Source: Coriobacteriales bacterium (GTDB taxonomy: Bacteria; Actinomycetota; Coriobacteriia; Coriobacteriales; UBA8131). From it: a stretch of 7,605 nt of DNA. The notes beneath the pieces are model-generated. The model did no database searches. It saw nothing but the letters and a program-made list of their open reading frames with translations, and had not been told where the DNA came from. Every line of letters starts with the position of its first letter. Within the stretch, counting starts at the first letter, position 1. Location: contig JAITTM010000134.1 in assembly GCA_031286975.1 (NCBI GenBank), forward strand, positions 1-7,605, in the 5' to 3' direction. Shown piece after piece: positions 1 to 6,863 of the stretch. The position numbers and the translations under genes are program-made.

Positions 1-58
1 AGTGAGCCACAGCGCCTAAGACCCACGCGCACCAAAGCACGATGAGCCCCGTCCACTA

Positions 59-74
59 GCTACCCGGCTACCCG
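59..74. repeat. 8-bp perfect tandem repeat in the leader
   Basis: The octamer GCTACCCG occurs twice back to back (59-66 and 67-74). It lies about 75 bases before the transporter start codon. It could be part of a regulator site or only chance in C-rich DNA. It has no dyad symmetry, which argues against a typical dimeric repressor operator. Confidence 0.35.
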
Positions 75-131
75 CCCAACGCCCCACAGGCCCTACTCGA
101 CCGAGCAACCGTCCGCAAAACGCAAGACAAC

Positions 132-143
132 AAGGAATGAGGA
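132..143 (+). promoter_or_regulatory. Ribosome binding site of the MFS gene
   Basis: The purine-rich run AAGGAATGAGGA lies just before the ATG at 148. AAGGAA ends 10 bases and GAGGA ends 4 bases before the start codon, so either half could pair with the 16S rRNA tail. This supports 148 as the start. Confidence 0.6.
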
Positions 144-147
144 TCCC

Positions 148-1560
148 ATGAAAAAGGCATCACAGGCACCATCCGCCCAGTCGCTAACCAAGCCAGCAAC
201 CAAAACAGGCGGCTTTCAGTATTGGCACCTGATAGTCATACTCCTGTGCTTTGGCTGGGCAGCGGTGTGGGTTTACCGCACGGTTCTAACCCCCATCTAC
301 GGCGAGATCCAAGCGGCACTGCACGTGACAAGTGACGCGCAGATTGGGCTCATCGCCAGCATGTACTTCTTCTCCTACACCGGTATGCAGATACCGTCCG
401 GCCTGCTGGTCGATCGCTTTGGCAGCAAGGCCGTCCTTATCCCCGGCTTTGCCCTCTTTGCCATCGGCGCGCTGGTCATCGGCACAGCGAGCAGCCTCAC
501 AATGGTCTATGCCGGTGCCATCCTCGCCGGTCTGGGTTCCGGCGCATACTATGGCGGCGCCTATTCGCTCTCTGCTCGACACATCCCCTCCAAGAACCGC
601 ACCTTTGCCAACGCCATCATCAACAGCGGTTCTGCCCTCGGTATGGCCCTTGGCCTCATCGGTTCGAGCTACCTCATCAAGTCCTTTGGTCTGCCCTGGA
701 ACATCGCGCTGTTCATCGCCGCCGGCATCATCCTTACCGCCGCCATCTGCATGGCCGGATTCATCCGCAACAGGCGCAAGGTCGAGCAGCTCGAGAGCGC
801 GGCTGCGGAGGCAAAAGCAGCTCAAGAGATCGCGGAGGGAGTGGCTGCGGTCGCTACCACAAGCCCTGCAGCCGCAACCGCTGCAGCACCAGCGACCACC
901 GTGGCTCCAACAGCAGACGAGCCCGTCGAGGATCTGAGCCAAAAGACTACCCTGTTCTCCCTGCGCTCCATCTCCACCTATCTTCTCTACTTTGCTACTT
1001 GTTACGGCTATTACATGCTCGTAACCTGGTTGCCCCGCTTCCTCGAGACCGAGCGTGGCTTTACCGGTGTCGCCATTGGCATGTCGGCCGCTCTGGTTGC
1101 CTTCGCCTCGGTTCCGGGAGCCCTCGTCTTTGGGCGTCTGTTTGACCGGTTTCGCAGCAAGCGCATCCATTTCATCGTCGTGTTGGAACTGCTTGCAGCC
1201 GTCACCTTCCTGCTTGTTGTCTTTGTGCCGAGCGCTGGACTGCTTTTGGCGGGGTTGGTGTGCTACGGTCTTGTGGGCAAGCTCGCTGTTGATCCGATGC
1301 TTATCTCGCTCGTCTCCGACAATGCCCCCATCAAGAAAGTCGGGCGCTTTCTCACAACCTTCAACTTCTGCGGCATGTCGTCGTCGGTAATAGCGCCCTT
1401 TGTTACCGGAGTCATCTCCGACCAGTTTCTCTCCAAGGTAGGCGGCTTCTACCTGGCCTGCGGCCTCATCGTGGCCTGTACCCTGTTCTTCCTGCTGGTG
1501 AACCTGCGCAAGAGCAAGGCGGCAAGACCCGTGGAGGCTGCCCAAGCTGTCATTGAGTGA
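148..1560 (+). CDS. MFS transporter, probable ureide or oxamate permease
   Basis: A 470-residue inner-membrane protein of the major facilitator superfamily, of typical size and with about 12 predicted membrane helices. The N-terminal half (residues about 25-205) begins with a helix at 27-47 and carries the loop 2-3 signature G85-x3-D89-R90-x-G92-x-K94. The C-terminal half (about 270-452) repeats it as G329-R-x-x-D333-R334. A hydrophilic Ala/Thr/Pro-rich loop (about 207-265) joins the halves. As first gene of an allantoin-pathway cluster it likely carries a pathway compound: uptake of allantoin, allantoate or ureidoglycolate, or export of oxamate. E. coli uses an unrelated NCS1-type allantoin permease, so this would be a substitute. 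Family assignment is secure; the substrate is inferred only from context. The start at 148 has a good ribosome binding site and no plausible in-frame alternative upstream. Confidence 0.9.
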   Translation: MKKASQAPSAQSLTKPATKTGGFQYWHLIVILLCFGWAAVWVYRTVLTPIYGEIQAALHVTSDAQIGLIASMYFFSYTGMQIPSGLLVDRFGSKAVLIPGFALFAIGALVIGTASSLTMVYAGAILAGLGSGAYYGGAYSLSARHIPSKNRTFANAIINSGSALGMALGLIGSSYLIKSFGLPWNIALFIAAGIILTAAICMAGFIRNRRKVEQLESAAAEAKAAQEIAEGVAAVATTSPAAATAAAPATTVAPTADEPVEDLSQKTTLFSLRSISTYLLYFATCYGYYMLVTWLPRFLETERGFTGVAIGMSAALVAFASVPGALVFGRLFDRFRSKRIHFIVVLELLAAVTFLLVVFVPSAGLLLAGLVCYGLVGKLAVDPMLISLVSDNAPIKKVGRFLTTFNFCGMSSSVIAPFVTGVISDQFLSKVGGFYLACGLIVACTLFFLLVNLRKSKAARPVEAAQAVIE

Positions 1561-1705
1561 GCGGATGCCTGCACCTCGTGCTCGTCATCCCCGCGCCAAC
1601 GAGCTAAGCGCAACACTCTCCGCAGTAAGCACCCCGTATTGACCACCACATCCGTACACCCTTTCCATCAACCGCTCCGCACCAAACAACCGAAAGGACA
1701 ACGTC
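1561..1705 (+). other. Intergenic C-rich, G-poor leader of allE
   Basis: A 145-base gap without a supportable gene. Between 1611 and 1690 I count 36 C and 8 G in 80 bases. A 6-bp inverted repeat (GCTCGT at 1580-1585, ACGAGC at 1599-1604, 13-base loop) has no T-run and is too weak to call a terminator. A TTGACC at 1639-1644 resembles a -35 box, but at 17 or 18 bases downstream there is only a poor -10 match. An internal promoter is therefore possible but unproven. The strand bias resembles Rho-utilisation sequence. Confidence 0.4.
1693..1698 (+). promoter_or_regulatory. Ribosome binding site of allE
   Basis: AAAGGA ends 7 bases before the ATG at 1706. The protein start (MGFRNNATGY) also lines up with the beginning of E. 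coli AllE, so this start is well supported. Confidence 0.65.
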
Positions 1706-2494
1706 ATGGGTTTTCGTAACAACGCAACTGGTTATCCGGCTGACATCCTGCAATCCCGCTCCATCATCGTCAAAGACAACTACGCCCTCATCACACCCGA
1801 CGGGCTCGTGCGCAACCGCATTCCCGGTTTCACCAACTGCGAGGTCACGATCCTCTCATCGCCTAAGTTGGGCGCAAGCTTTGTAGATTATCTGGTCACC
1901 ATGCTCCCCGGTGCCAAGAATACCGCGGGCTTTGGCGGAGACGGTGTTGAGACCTTTGTGTTCGTGCTTGACGGGAGCGTCACGGCAAGCGACGGAGAAC
2001 AGGACTTTGAGCTTGGGCGGCATGGCTACCTCTTTGTGCCCGCAAGCCGCAAGCTTACTTTGGCAAACACCGCGGAGGGCAGCAGTGAGCTCTTCTTGTA
2101 CAAACGCCGCTACCTGCCCCTTGAGGGTCATACGCCCTACACGGTCTGCGGCAACACAGATAAGATCGCCAGCTACGACTACGAGGGTATGGCCGACGTG
2201 CAGCTCACCGATCTTTTGCCTATCGACGACCTCGCCTTTGACATGAACTTTCATATCCTCGCTTTTGAGCCGGGCGCGTCGCACGGCTACGTAGAGACCC
2301 ACGTGCAGGAGCACGGCGCACTTATCCTCTCGGGCGAGGGCCTTTACAACCTCGACAACGAGTGGATTCCGGTGCGGGAGGGCGACTATATCTTCATGGC
2401 CGCATATTGCCCGCAGGCGGGCTATGGTATCGGACGCAAAGGAGCGTTCACCTACCTGTACTCCAAGGACTGCAACCGAGATGAGAACATTTAG
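1706..2494 (+). CDS. allE: (S)-ureidoglycine aminohydrolase
   Basis: A cytosolic bicupin enzyme (EC 3.5.3.26) that hydrolyses (S)-ureidoglycine to (S)-ureidoglycolate and ammonia, fixing the stereochemistry of the allantoin pathway. At 262 residues it matches the roughly 261 residues of E. coli AllE (YlbA) end to end, sharing blocks such as ITPDGLVRN, SPKLGASFVDYLVT, EPGASHGYVETHVQEHG and YSKDCNRD. The N-terminal cupin spans about 45-135 and the C-terminal cupin about 180-255. In the second cupin E197, H199, H203 and Q237 have exactly the spacing (+2, +6, +40) of the manganese ligands of plant ureidoglycine aminohydrolase, and Y250 and K254 match its substrate-binding Tyr and Lys. All key residues are therefore present. 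Its product is the substrate of the next gene, allD. There is no signal peptide and no sign of decay. Confidence 0.96.
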   Translation: MGFRNNATGYPADILQSRSIIVKDNYALITPDGLVRNRIPGFTNCEVTILSSPKLGASFVDYLVTMLPGAKNTAGFGGDGVETFVFVLDGSVTASDGEQDFELGRHGYLFVPASRKLTLANTAEGSSELFLYKRRYLPLEGHTPYTVCGNTDKIASYDYEGMADVQLTDLLPIDDLAFDMNFHILAFEPGASHGYVETHVQEHGALILSGEGLYNLDNEWIPVREGDYIFMAAYCPQAGYGIGRKGAFTYLYSKDCNRDENI

Positions 2495-2561
2495 CCCCAA
2501 ACCCCAAGCCAAGCTCCAAGCCTAAGCACCGATCAAAACCCCCGACCCAGACTAAGAAAAC
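2495..2561 (+). other. Very G-poor, C/A-rich intergenic spacer
   Basis: In 2495-2560 I count 28 C, 26 A, 8 G and only 4 T in 66 bases. AAGC recurs four times between 2506 and 2527. Pairing capacity is minimal and there is no terminator hairpin, so transcription should run on from allE into allD. The composition resembles an unstructured ribosome stand-by region or a Rho-loading site. Confidence 0.4.
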
Positions 2562-2565
2562 GGAG
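2562..2565 (+). promoter_or_regulatory. Ribosome binding site that selects the allD start
   Basis: GGAG precedes two in-frame ATGs, at 2568 (only 2 bases away) and 2574 (8 bases away). Normal Shine-Dalgarno spacing favours 2574 and makes the first ATG an unlikely start. Confidence 0.6.
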
Positions 2566-2573
2566 ACATGATC

Positions 2574-3647
2574 ATGAGTAACCAGGATTTCATACTACTG
2601 TCTAAAGATGAGATAACCCAGCTTATCACACACAAGCTGGAACGTGCCGGTCTGCCCACCGACCAAGCTACCCAGGTAGCCGACCATTTGGCCTATGCCG
2701 ACTCGCTGGGCGTGCACTCGCACGGAACCGTGCGAGTGGAGTATTACGCCGAGCGCATCTCCAAGGGCGGAAGCACCGTTGCCCCCAACATCGTCACCGA
2801 GGTGACCGGGCCATGCTCCGCTGTTATCGACGGCGACAATGCCGTCGGCTTTGTGGTCGCGAACCTCGGTATGTCCAAAGCCATCGAGATGGCTCGGGAG
2901 AATGGTGTGGCCTTTGTTGGCATGAAGCGCCTCGGCCACTGCGGCACCCTCTCATACTACCTGCGCAAGGCGACTGCCGAGGGTCTTGTCGCCATCTCGA
3001 TGTGTCAGTCCGACCCCATGGCGGTGCCCTTTGGCGGTGCCCAGCCTTTCTTTGGCACCAATCCCATCGGCTTTGGCTGTCCCGCACTTGACGGGCAACC
3101 CATCGTCTTCGACATGGCGACTACCGTGCAGGCATGGGGCAAGGTGCTCGATGCCCGCGCACGCAACCGCTCCATCCCCAACACCTGGGCCGTCGATGCA
3201 ACAGGCGCTCCCACCACCGACCCCTTTGCCGTCGCCGGTCTCAGCGCCGTTGCTGGTGCCAAGGGCTACGGCCTCATGATGATGGTCGACATCCTTGCGG
3301 GCTCCCTGCTCGGCGTACCCTTTGGCCCCCATGTCAGCTCCATGTATGACGGGCTCGATCGCGGGCGTGGCCTTGGCCAGATACACATCGTGATCAACCC
3401 GACCTTCTTTGGTAACGCGGAGAACTTCCGCACCAGCATCCTTGCCATGATCGAGGATCTGCACAAGGTCAAGCCAGCACCCGGCACTGAGCAGGTGCTC
3501 TTTCCTGGCGAGCGCTCAAAGTCAGTTGCGGATGCGTACCGTCGCGATGGTATCCCTGTTGTCAAGGAGATATACGACTACCTGTGCTCAGATGCTATCT
3601 ATAACAAAAGCTATGAACTGGGCGACCCGTTTGCGGTTCAGCGCTAG
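2574..3647 (+). CDS. allD: Ureidoglycolate dehydrogenase (NAD+)
   Basis: A cytosolic NAD-dependent enzyme of the LDH2/MDH2 (type 2 malate/lactate dehydrogenase) family that oxidises (S)-ureidoglycolate to oxalurate. The 357 residues align along their whole length with the 349-residue E. coli AllD. Shared blocks include HSHG-VRVEYYAERISKGG, SMCQSDPM-VPFGGA, FDMATTVQAWGKVLDAR, TWAVD and KGYGLMMM. Numbering from this start, H48-S49-H50-G51 is the family signature, H122 in the RLGHCG segment matches the catalytic His116 of E. coli AllD, S146-D147 match its Ser140-Asp141 and K230 its Lys224; offsets are constant, so the active site is intact. An ATG two codons upstream (2568) is the alternative start, but it sits too close to the Shine-Dalgarno. 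The gene lies between the enzyme that makes its substrate (allE) and the proteins thought to cleave its product (fdrA-allG-allH). Confidence 0.95.
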   Translation: MSNQDFILLSKDEITQLITHKLERAGLPTDQATQVADHLAYADSLGVHSHGTVRVEYYAERISKGGSTVAPNIVTEVTGPCSAVIDGDNAVGFVVANLGMSKAIEMARENGVAFVGMKRLGHCGTLSYYLRKATAEGLVAISMCQSDPMAVPFGGAQPFFGTNPIGFGCPALDGQPIVFDMATTVQAWGKVLDARARNRSIPNTWAVDATGAPTTDPFAVAGLSAVAGAKGYGLMMMVDILAGSLLGVPFGPHVSSMYDGLDRGRGLGQIHIVINPTFFGNAENFRTSILAMIEDLHKVKPAPGTEQVLFPGERSKSVADAYRRDGIPVVKEIYDYLCSDAIYNKSYELGDPFAVQR

Positions 3648-3664
3648 GAGCTGTAGAACCTACC

Positions 3665-3673
3665 AAGGAGGAG
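3665..3673 (+). promoter_or_regulatory. Near-perfect Shine-Dalgarno that fixes the fdrA start
   Basis: AAGGAGGAG lies 8 bases before the ATG at 3682 and is the strongest ribosome binding site in the window. It excludes the in-frame ATG at 3526, which lies deep inside allD and would add 52 residues unlike any FdrA N-terminus. Confidence 0.85.
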
Positions 3674-3681
3674 AATCCGTC

Positions 3682-5559
3682 ATGCTTACCACTATCATCC
3701 GCAAGAACTCATACCAAGACTCCATCACCCTGATGCTACTGACCAACAGCATTGCCGAGATGGACGGCATCAACAAGGTCTCCATTATGATGGGCACCCC
3801 AGCAAACAAGGACATACTCGCTGCCAGTGGCCTGGGCACCCCCGAGCTTGCGCAGGCTGGTGCCAACGACATCGCCATCGTCATGGACAGCGAACGCGAA
3901 GGCATCGCAGACGAGGTGCTCACAAACGTCGATGCGTTCTTGGCTCGTCAGGGCGAGCAAGCCCAGGCGCAGACCGAGCAGACGGCGCGCAGCTGGGAGC
4001 AGGCTCTTGATCAGGTTCCCAACGCCAATCTTGTGCTGCTCTCCATCCCCGGTCGCTATGCCGAGGGAGAGGCAGAGCGCGCCCTCGACGAGGGCAAACA
4101 CGTCTTTATCTTCAGCGACAACGTGCCACTTGAGGCGGAGGTACGCCTTAAGGAGAAGGCCGCTGCCGCGGGGCTCTTAGTCATGGGCCCCGACTGCGGC
4201 ACCGCCCTCATCGGCGGCATACCGTTGGCGTTTGCCAACGTCGTACCGCGCGGCACCATTGGCATCGTGGGCGCCAGCGGCACGGGCATCCAAGAGGCAA
4301 GCTGCCAGATAGCACGGCTAGGTGCCGGAGTATCGCATGCCATCGGCACCGGTGGGCGTGACATCAGCCAAGGTGTCGCCGCCCGCACGATGAAGATGGG
4401 CATAGCCGCCCTTGAGGCCGACCGCGACACCGACTGCATCCTCATCGTCTCCAAACCCCCCGCACCTGCCGTGCAAGCCGAGCTGCTCGCGCTCCTGCGC
4501 GCCTCGCACAAGCCCGTGGTGGTGCACTTTCTCGGCAAGACCGTCACCGCGCATGAGCCAGGGCTGTACTTCGCTCACACACTTGAGGAGGCCGCCCAGC
4601 TGGCAGTTGCCTTGAGCCGCGGCGAGACACCAGACGTGACGCAGTACGCGCCAGAGGCACTGGCGCTTAACGGCACGGATGTTGCAGATGCTGCGTGCGC
4701 TGTAGCCGCCCAGGATGCAGAGGGTGTGCGCAGCAGCGCGGCTGCCAAGGCGCAGGGCATCTTGGGCCTCTACACGGGTGGCACCCTGGCCGGCGAGGCC
4801 GCCGTGATGCTCGAGCAGGCGCTCGGAGCGGTGGGAGATCACAGCAGCCACACGGACGGCTTCATGCTCAACCGCGACGGGCATGTCATCATCGATCTGG
4901 GCGACGATGTCTACACTCAGGGCAAACCCCATCCCATGATCGCCCCCCTAAACCGCGTCGAGTTCATCAGGCGCATCGCAGACAACACGGAGGTTGGCGT
5001 GGTGCTGCTCGACTTTGTTTTGGGCTATGGTGCCCACGACGACATGGCGGGAGAGACCATCCCCGCTATCCGCGAGGTACAAGCCGCTGCCCGGGCGGCG
5101 GGGCGTGACTTACATTTTGTGGCGACCATCTGCGGCACTGAGGGCGACCCCCAGGGCTTTGCGGCTCAGAAGCGCGCGCTGGAGGAGGCCGGAGTACTGG
5201 TTGCCCTGAGCAACGCGAGTGCGGTGGCAACGGCGCTCGCCCTGATAGGGCTTGCGGTGCACTATGAGCCCTGTGCAGTGCGGGCAACAAGCGAAAGCGC
5301 AGCAGGGGCGGTGGCGAGCGGAGGCGACCCGGTTTTATCCGCGTCTGTTTCTGCTGTTGCACAGCCGGTGCGCCTGCTGCTCGACGAAGGACCGCGCATC
5401 ATCAACGTGGGACTGCGCAGCTTCACGCGCCCGTTGGTCGAGCGCGGCATCACCCACGTCCAGTTTGACTGGCAACCCCTGGCAGGCGGCGACGTGCGGC
5501 TCCAGCGGGTACTGACATTTCTTAACCGTTATTCGAGTGAAACGGAGGCTCGGTCATGA
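3682..5559 (+). CDS. fdrA: FdrA-family protein, oxamate carbamoyltransferase subunit AllF
   Basis: A 625-residue cytosolic protein of the FdrA family, related to the alpha subunit of succinyl-CoA synthetase. E. coli FdrA (AllF) has been assigned, with AllG and AllH, to oxamate carbamoyltransferase (oxalurate + phosphate to oxamate + carbamoyl phosphate). Landmarks in order: the N-terminal family start with QDSITLM and MMGTPANK; GPDCGT at 169-174; the glycine-rich loop GIVGASGTGIQE at 194-205; the second-half segment LGLYTGGTL at 361-369; IDLGDDVYTQGKPHPM ending at 419; and the C-terminal block NVGLRSF at 575-581. The GHAG phosphohistidine motif of succinyl-CoA synthetase is absent. The protein is about 70 residues longer than E. 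coli FdrA because of Ala-rich linkers near 314-360 and 524-572. Its stop codon overlaps the allG start. An older annotation would be a generic acyl-CoA synthetase, which the context does not support. Confidence 0.9.
   Translation: MLTTIIRKNSYQDSITLMLLTNSIAEMDGINKVSIMMGTPANKDILAASGLGTPELAQAGANDIAIVMDSEREGIADEVLTNVDAFLARQGEQAQAQTEQTARSWEQALDQVPNANLVLLSIPGRYAEGEAERALDEGKHVFIFSDNVPLEAEVRLKEKAAAAGLLVMGPDCGTALIGGIPLAFANVVPRGTIGIVGASGTGIQEASCQIARLGAGVSHAIGTGGRDISQGVAARTMKMGIAALEADRDTDCILIVSKPPAPAVQAELLALLRASHKPVVVHFLGKTVTAHEPGLYFAHTLEEAAQLAVALSRGETPDVTQYAPEALALNGTDVADAACAVAAQDAEGVRSSAAAKAQGILGLYTGGTLAGEAAVMLEQALGAVGDHSSHTDGFMLNRDGHVIIDLGDDVYTQGKPHPMIAPLNRVEFIRRIADNTEVGVVLLDFVLGYGAHDDMAGETIPAIREVQAAARAAGRDLHFVATICGTEGDPQGFAAQKRALEEAGVLVALSNASAVATALALIGLAVHYEPCAVRATSESAAGAVASGGDPVLSASVSAVAQPVRLLLDEGPRIINVGLRSFTRPLVERGITHVQFDWQPLAGGDVRLQRVLTFLNRYSSETEARS
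5544..5548 (+). promoter_or_regulatory. Ribosome binding site of allG inside the fdrA tail
   Basis: GGAGG lies 7 bases before the allG ATG at 5556, within the last codons of fdrA. Together with the ATGA stop/start overlap it points to translational coupling of the two subunits. Confidence 0.7.
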
Positions 5560-6839
5560 CGAGCGAATACAAGACCATCGACGAGGCCAACCAGGCAGTC
5601 ATCGACAAGATACTTGCGGCCACGCCGTTTTTGATGGACGTGGTGCCCGCCAAGAGCGTCATCCCCCTGTTGGATCAGCAGTCGGGCGCAAAGAAGGTGC
5701 TGCTCCATGCTGGCCCACCCATCCGCTGGGATGAGATGACCAACCCCATGCAGGGCTCCTGCATCGGCGCGGTGCTGTTCGAAGGTTGGGCGGCGGATGA
5801 GGACGCTGCGCTTGAACTGCTCACCAGCGGCAAGGTCGCGTTCGAACCCTGCCATCACGTAGGCGCAGTGGGGCCGATGGGCGGCATCACCTCGGCTAAT
5901 ATGCCGGTGCTCGTGGTGCTCAACAAGACCGACGGCAACTATGCCTACTGCACCATGAACGAGGGCATTGGCGCCGTGCTGCGCTTTGGTGCGTACCACA
6001 GAGGCGTCATCGAGCGCCTGCGCTGGATGCGCGATGTGCTGGGGCCCGTGCTGGGCCAGGTGCTGCGTGGCATCGAAGGCGGCCTCAACGTGAACGTGCT
6101 TGTGACCAAGGCTATCGCTATGGGCGACGAGTTTCACCAGCGCAACATCGCGGCTTCGATGTGCTTTCTCAAGGAGATTGCGCCTCGGCTTGTCTACGCC
6201 GACGTGCCTCAAGACCAGCTGCGCGAGGTCATGCGCTTTTTGGCGGACACCGACCAGTTCTTCCTCAACATCATGATGGCCGCCGCCAAGGCGGTCATGG
6301 ACGCGGCGCGCACCATACAGGCGGGCACCATCGTCACGGCGATGACCCGCAACGGCTCAAACTTTGGCATCCGCATCAGCGGCATGGGTGACACATGGTT
6401 CACCGCACCCGTCAACACGCCCGACGGCCTGTACTTCACCGGCTATTCGAGCGCCGATGCCAACCCCGACATGGGCGACAGCGCCATTACCGAGACCTTT
6501 GGCGTTGGGGGCATGGCGATGATAGCCGCCCCCGCAGTCACACGCTTTGTGGGCAGCGGCGGCTTTGGCGACGCGCTTGCAACGAGCAACGAGATGCGGG
6601 ACATCTGCATCGCGCGCAACCCCAGCTTTCCCGTGCCCACGTGGGACTTTCAGGGCATCTGCCTGGGGATCGACGCCCGCAAGGTCGTGGCGAGCCGCGT
6701 CACCCCGGTCATCAACACCGGCATCGCCCACAAACAGGCGGGCATCGGGCAGATAGGTGCCGGCACCGTGCACCCGCCCGTCGAGTGCTTCGACCAGGCA
6801 ATCAGCGCCTACGCCGAGCAGCTTGGCTTTACGGGATAG
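5556..6839 (+). CDS. allG: DUF1116 protein, oxamate carbamoyltransferase subunit AllG
   Basis: A 427-residue cytosolic protein of the DUF1116 (YlbE) family, full length compared with the roughly 420 residues of E. coli YlbE. Visible conserved-looking patches are GPPIRWDEM at 53-61, the Gly/His-rich segment PCHHVGAVGPMGGIT at 98-112, MNEGIGAVLRFGAY at 134-147, RNGSNFGIRISGMGDTW at 265-281 and VGSGGFGDA at 332-340. No known nucleotide- or metal-binding signature stands out; H100, H101 and the Gly clusters are candidates for the active site. In E. coli the homologue works with FdrA and YlbF in the phosphorolysis of oxalurate. It starts on the ATGA that ends fdrA, and allH follows after 24 bases, so all three are probably made together and form a complex. 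The family call rests on recognised sequence and on gene order; the individual catalytic role is not known. Confidence 0.87.
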   Translation: MTSEYKTIDEANQAVIDKILAATPFLMDVVPAKSVIPLLDQQSGAKKVLLHAGPPIRWDEMTNPMQGSCIGAVLFEGWAADEDAALELLTSGKVAFEPCHHVGAVGPMGGITSANMPVLVVLNKTDGNYAYCTMNEGIGAVLRFGAYHRGVIERLRWMRDVLGPVLGQVLRGIEGGLNVNVLVTKAIAMGDEFHQRNIAASMCFLKEIAPRLVYADVPQDQLREVMRFLADTDQFFLNIMMAAAKAVMDAARTIQAGTIVTAMTRNGSNFGIRISGMGDTWFTAPVNTPDGLYFTGYSSADANPDMGDSAITETFGVGGMAMIAAPAVTRFVGSGGFGDALATSNEMRDICIARNPSFPVPTWDFQGICLGIDARKVVASRVTPVINTGIAHKQAGIGQIGAGTVHPPVECFDQAISAYAEQLGFTG

Positions 6840-6853
6840 CGCGGCGGAGCAGT

Positions 6854-6857
6854 GGAG
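6854..6857 (+). promoter_or_regulatory. Ribosome binding site of allH
   Basis: GGAG ends 6 bases before the ATG at 6864. An in-frame GTG at 6852 is possible, but the GGAG before it (6846-6849) is only 2 bases away, so 6864 is preferred. Confidence 0.55.
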
Positions 6858-6863
6858 CAAGGC

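Larger units (their letters stand above)
1..147 (+). other. C-rich leader upstream of the transporter gene
   Basis: No coding region can be supported here. All three forward frames contain early stops, so at most the last few codons of an upstream gene could be present. From about 41 to 130 the plus strand is roughly 44 percent C and 20 percent G by hand count, and it looks poor in secondary structure. I saw no convincing -35/-10 pair and no hairpin followed by a T-run. The transcription start of the cluster may lie left of the window. Confidence 0.5.

Noticed and set aside
286..1545. 419-codon open frame on the minus strand opposite the MFS gene
   Set aside because: It lies wholly antisense to a clear membrane transporter; its translation is Gly/Asp/His/Arg-rich with no recognisable domain, a usual shadow in GC-rich coding DNA.
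1580..1604. Inverted repeat after the MFS gene as a terminator
   Set aside because: A 6-bp stem with a 13-base loop and no T-run is too weak for an intrinsic terminator.
1639..1667. TTGACC as the -35 box of an allE promoter
   Set aside because: Neither a 17- nor an 18-base spacer gives a good -10 box; at most 3 of 6 positions match.
2568..2573. Upstream ATG of allD as the start
   Set aside because: Only 2 bases separate it from GGAG; the ATG at 2574 has normal spacing. The two cannot be separated with certainty.
3526..3681. N-terminal extension of fdrA starting inside allD
   Set aside because: The ATG at 3682 has a near-perfect Shine-Dalgarno and matches the family N-terminus; the extension overlaps the end of allD and looks like out-of-frame translation of it.
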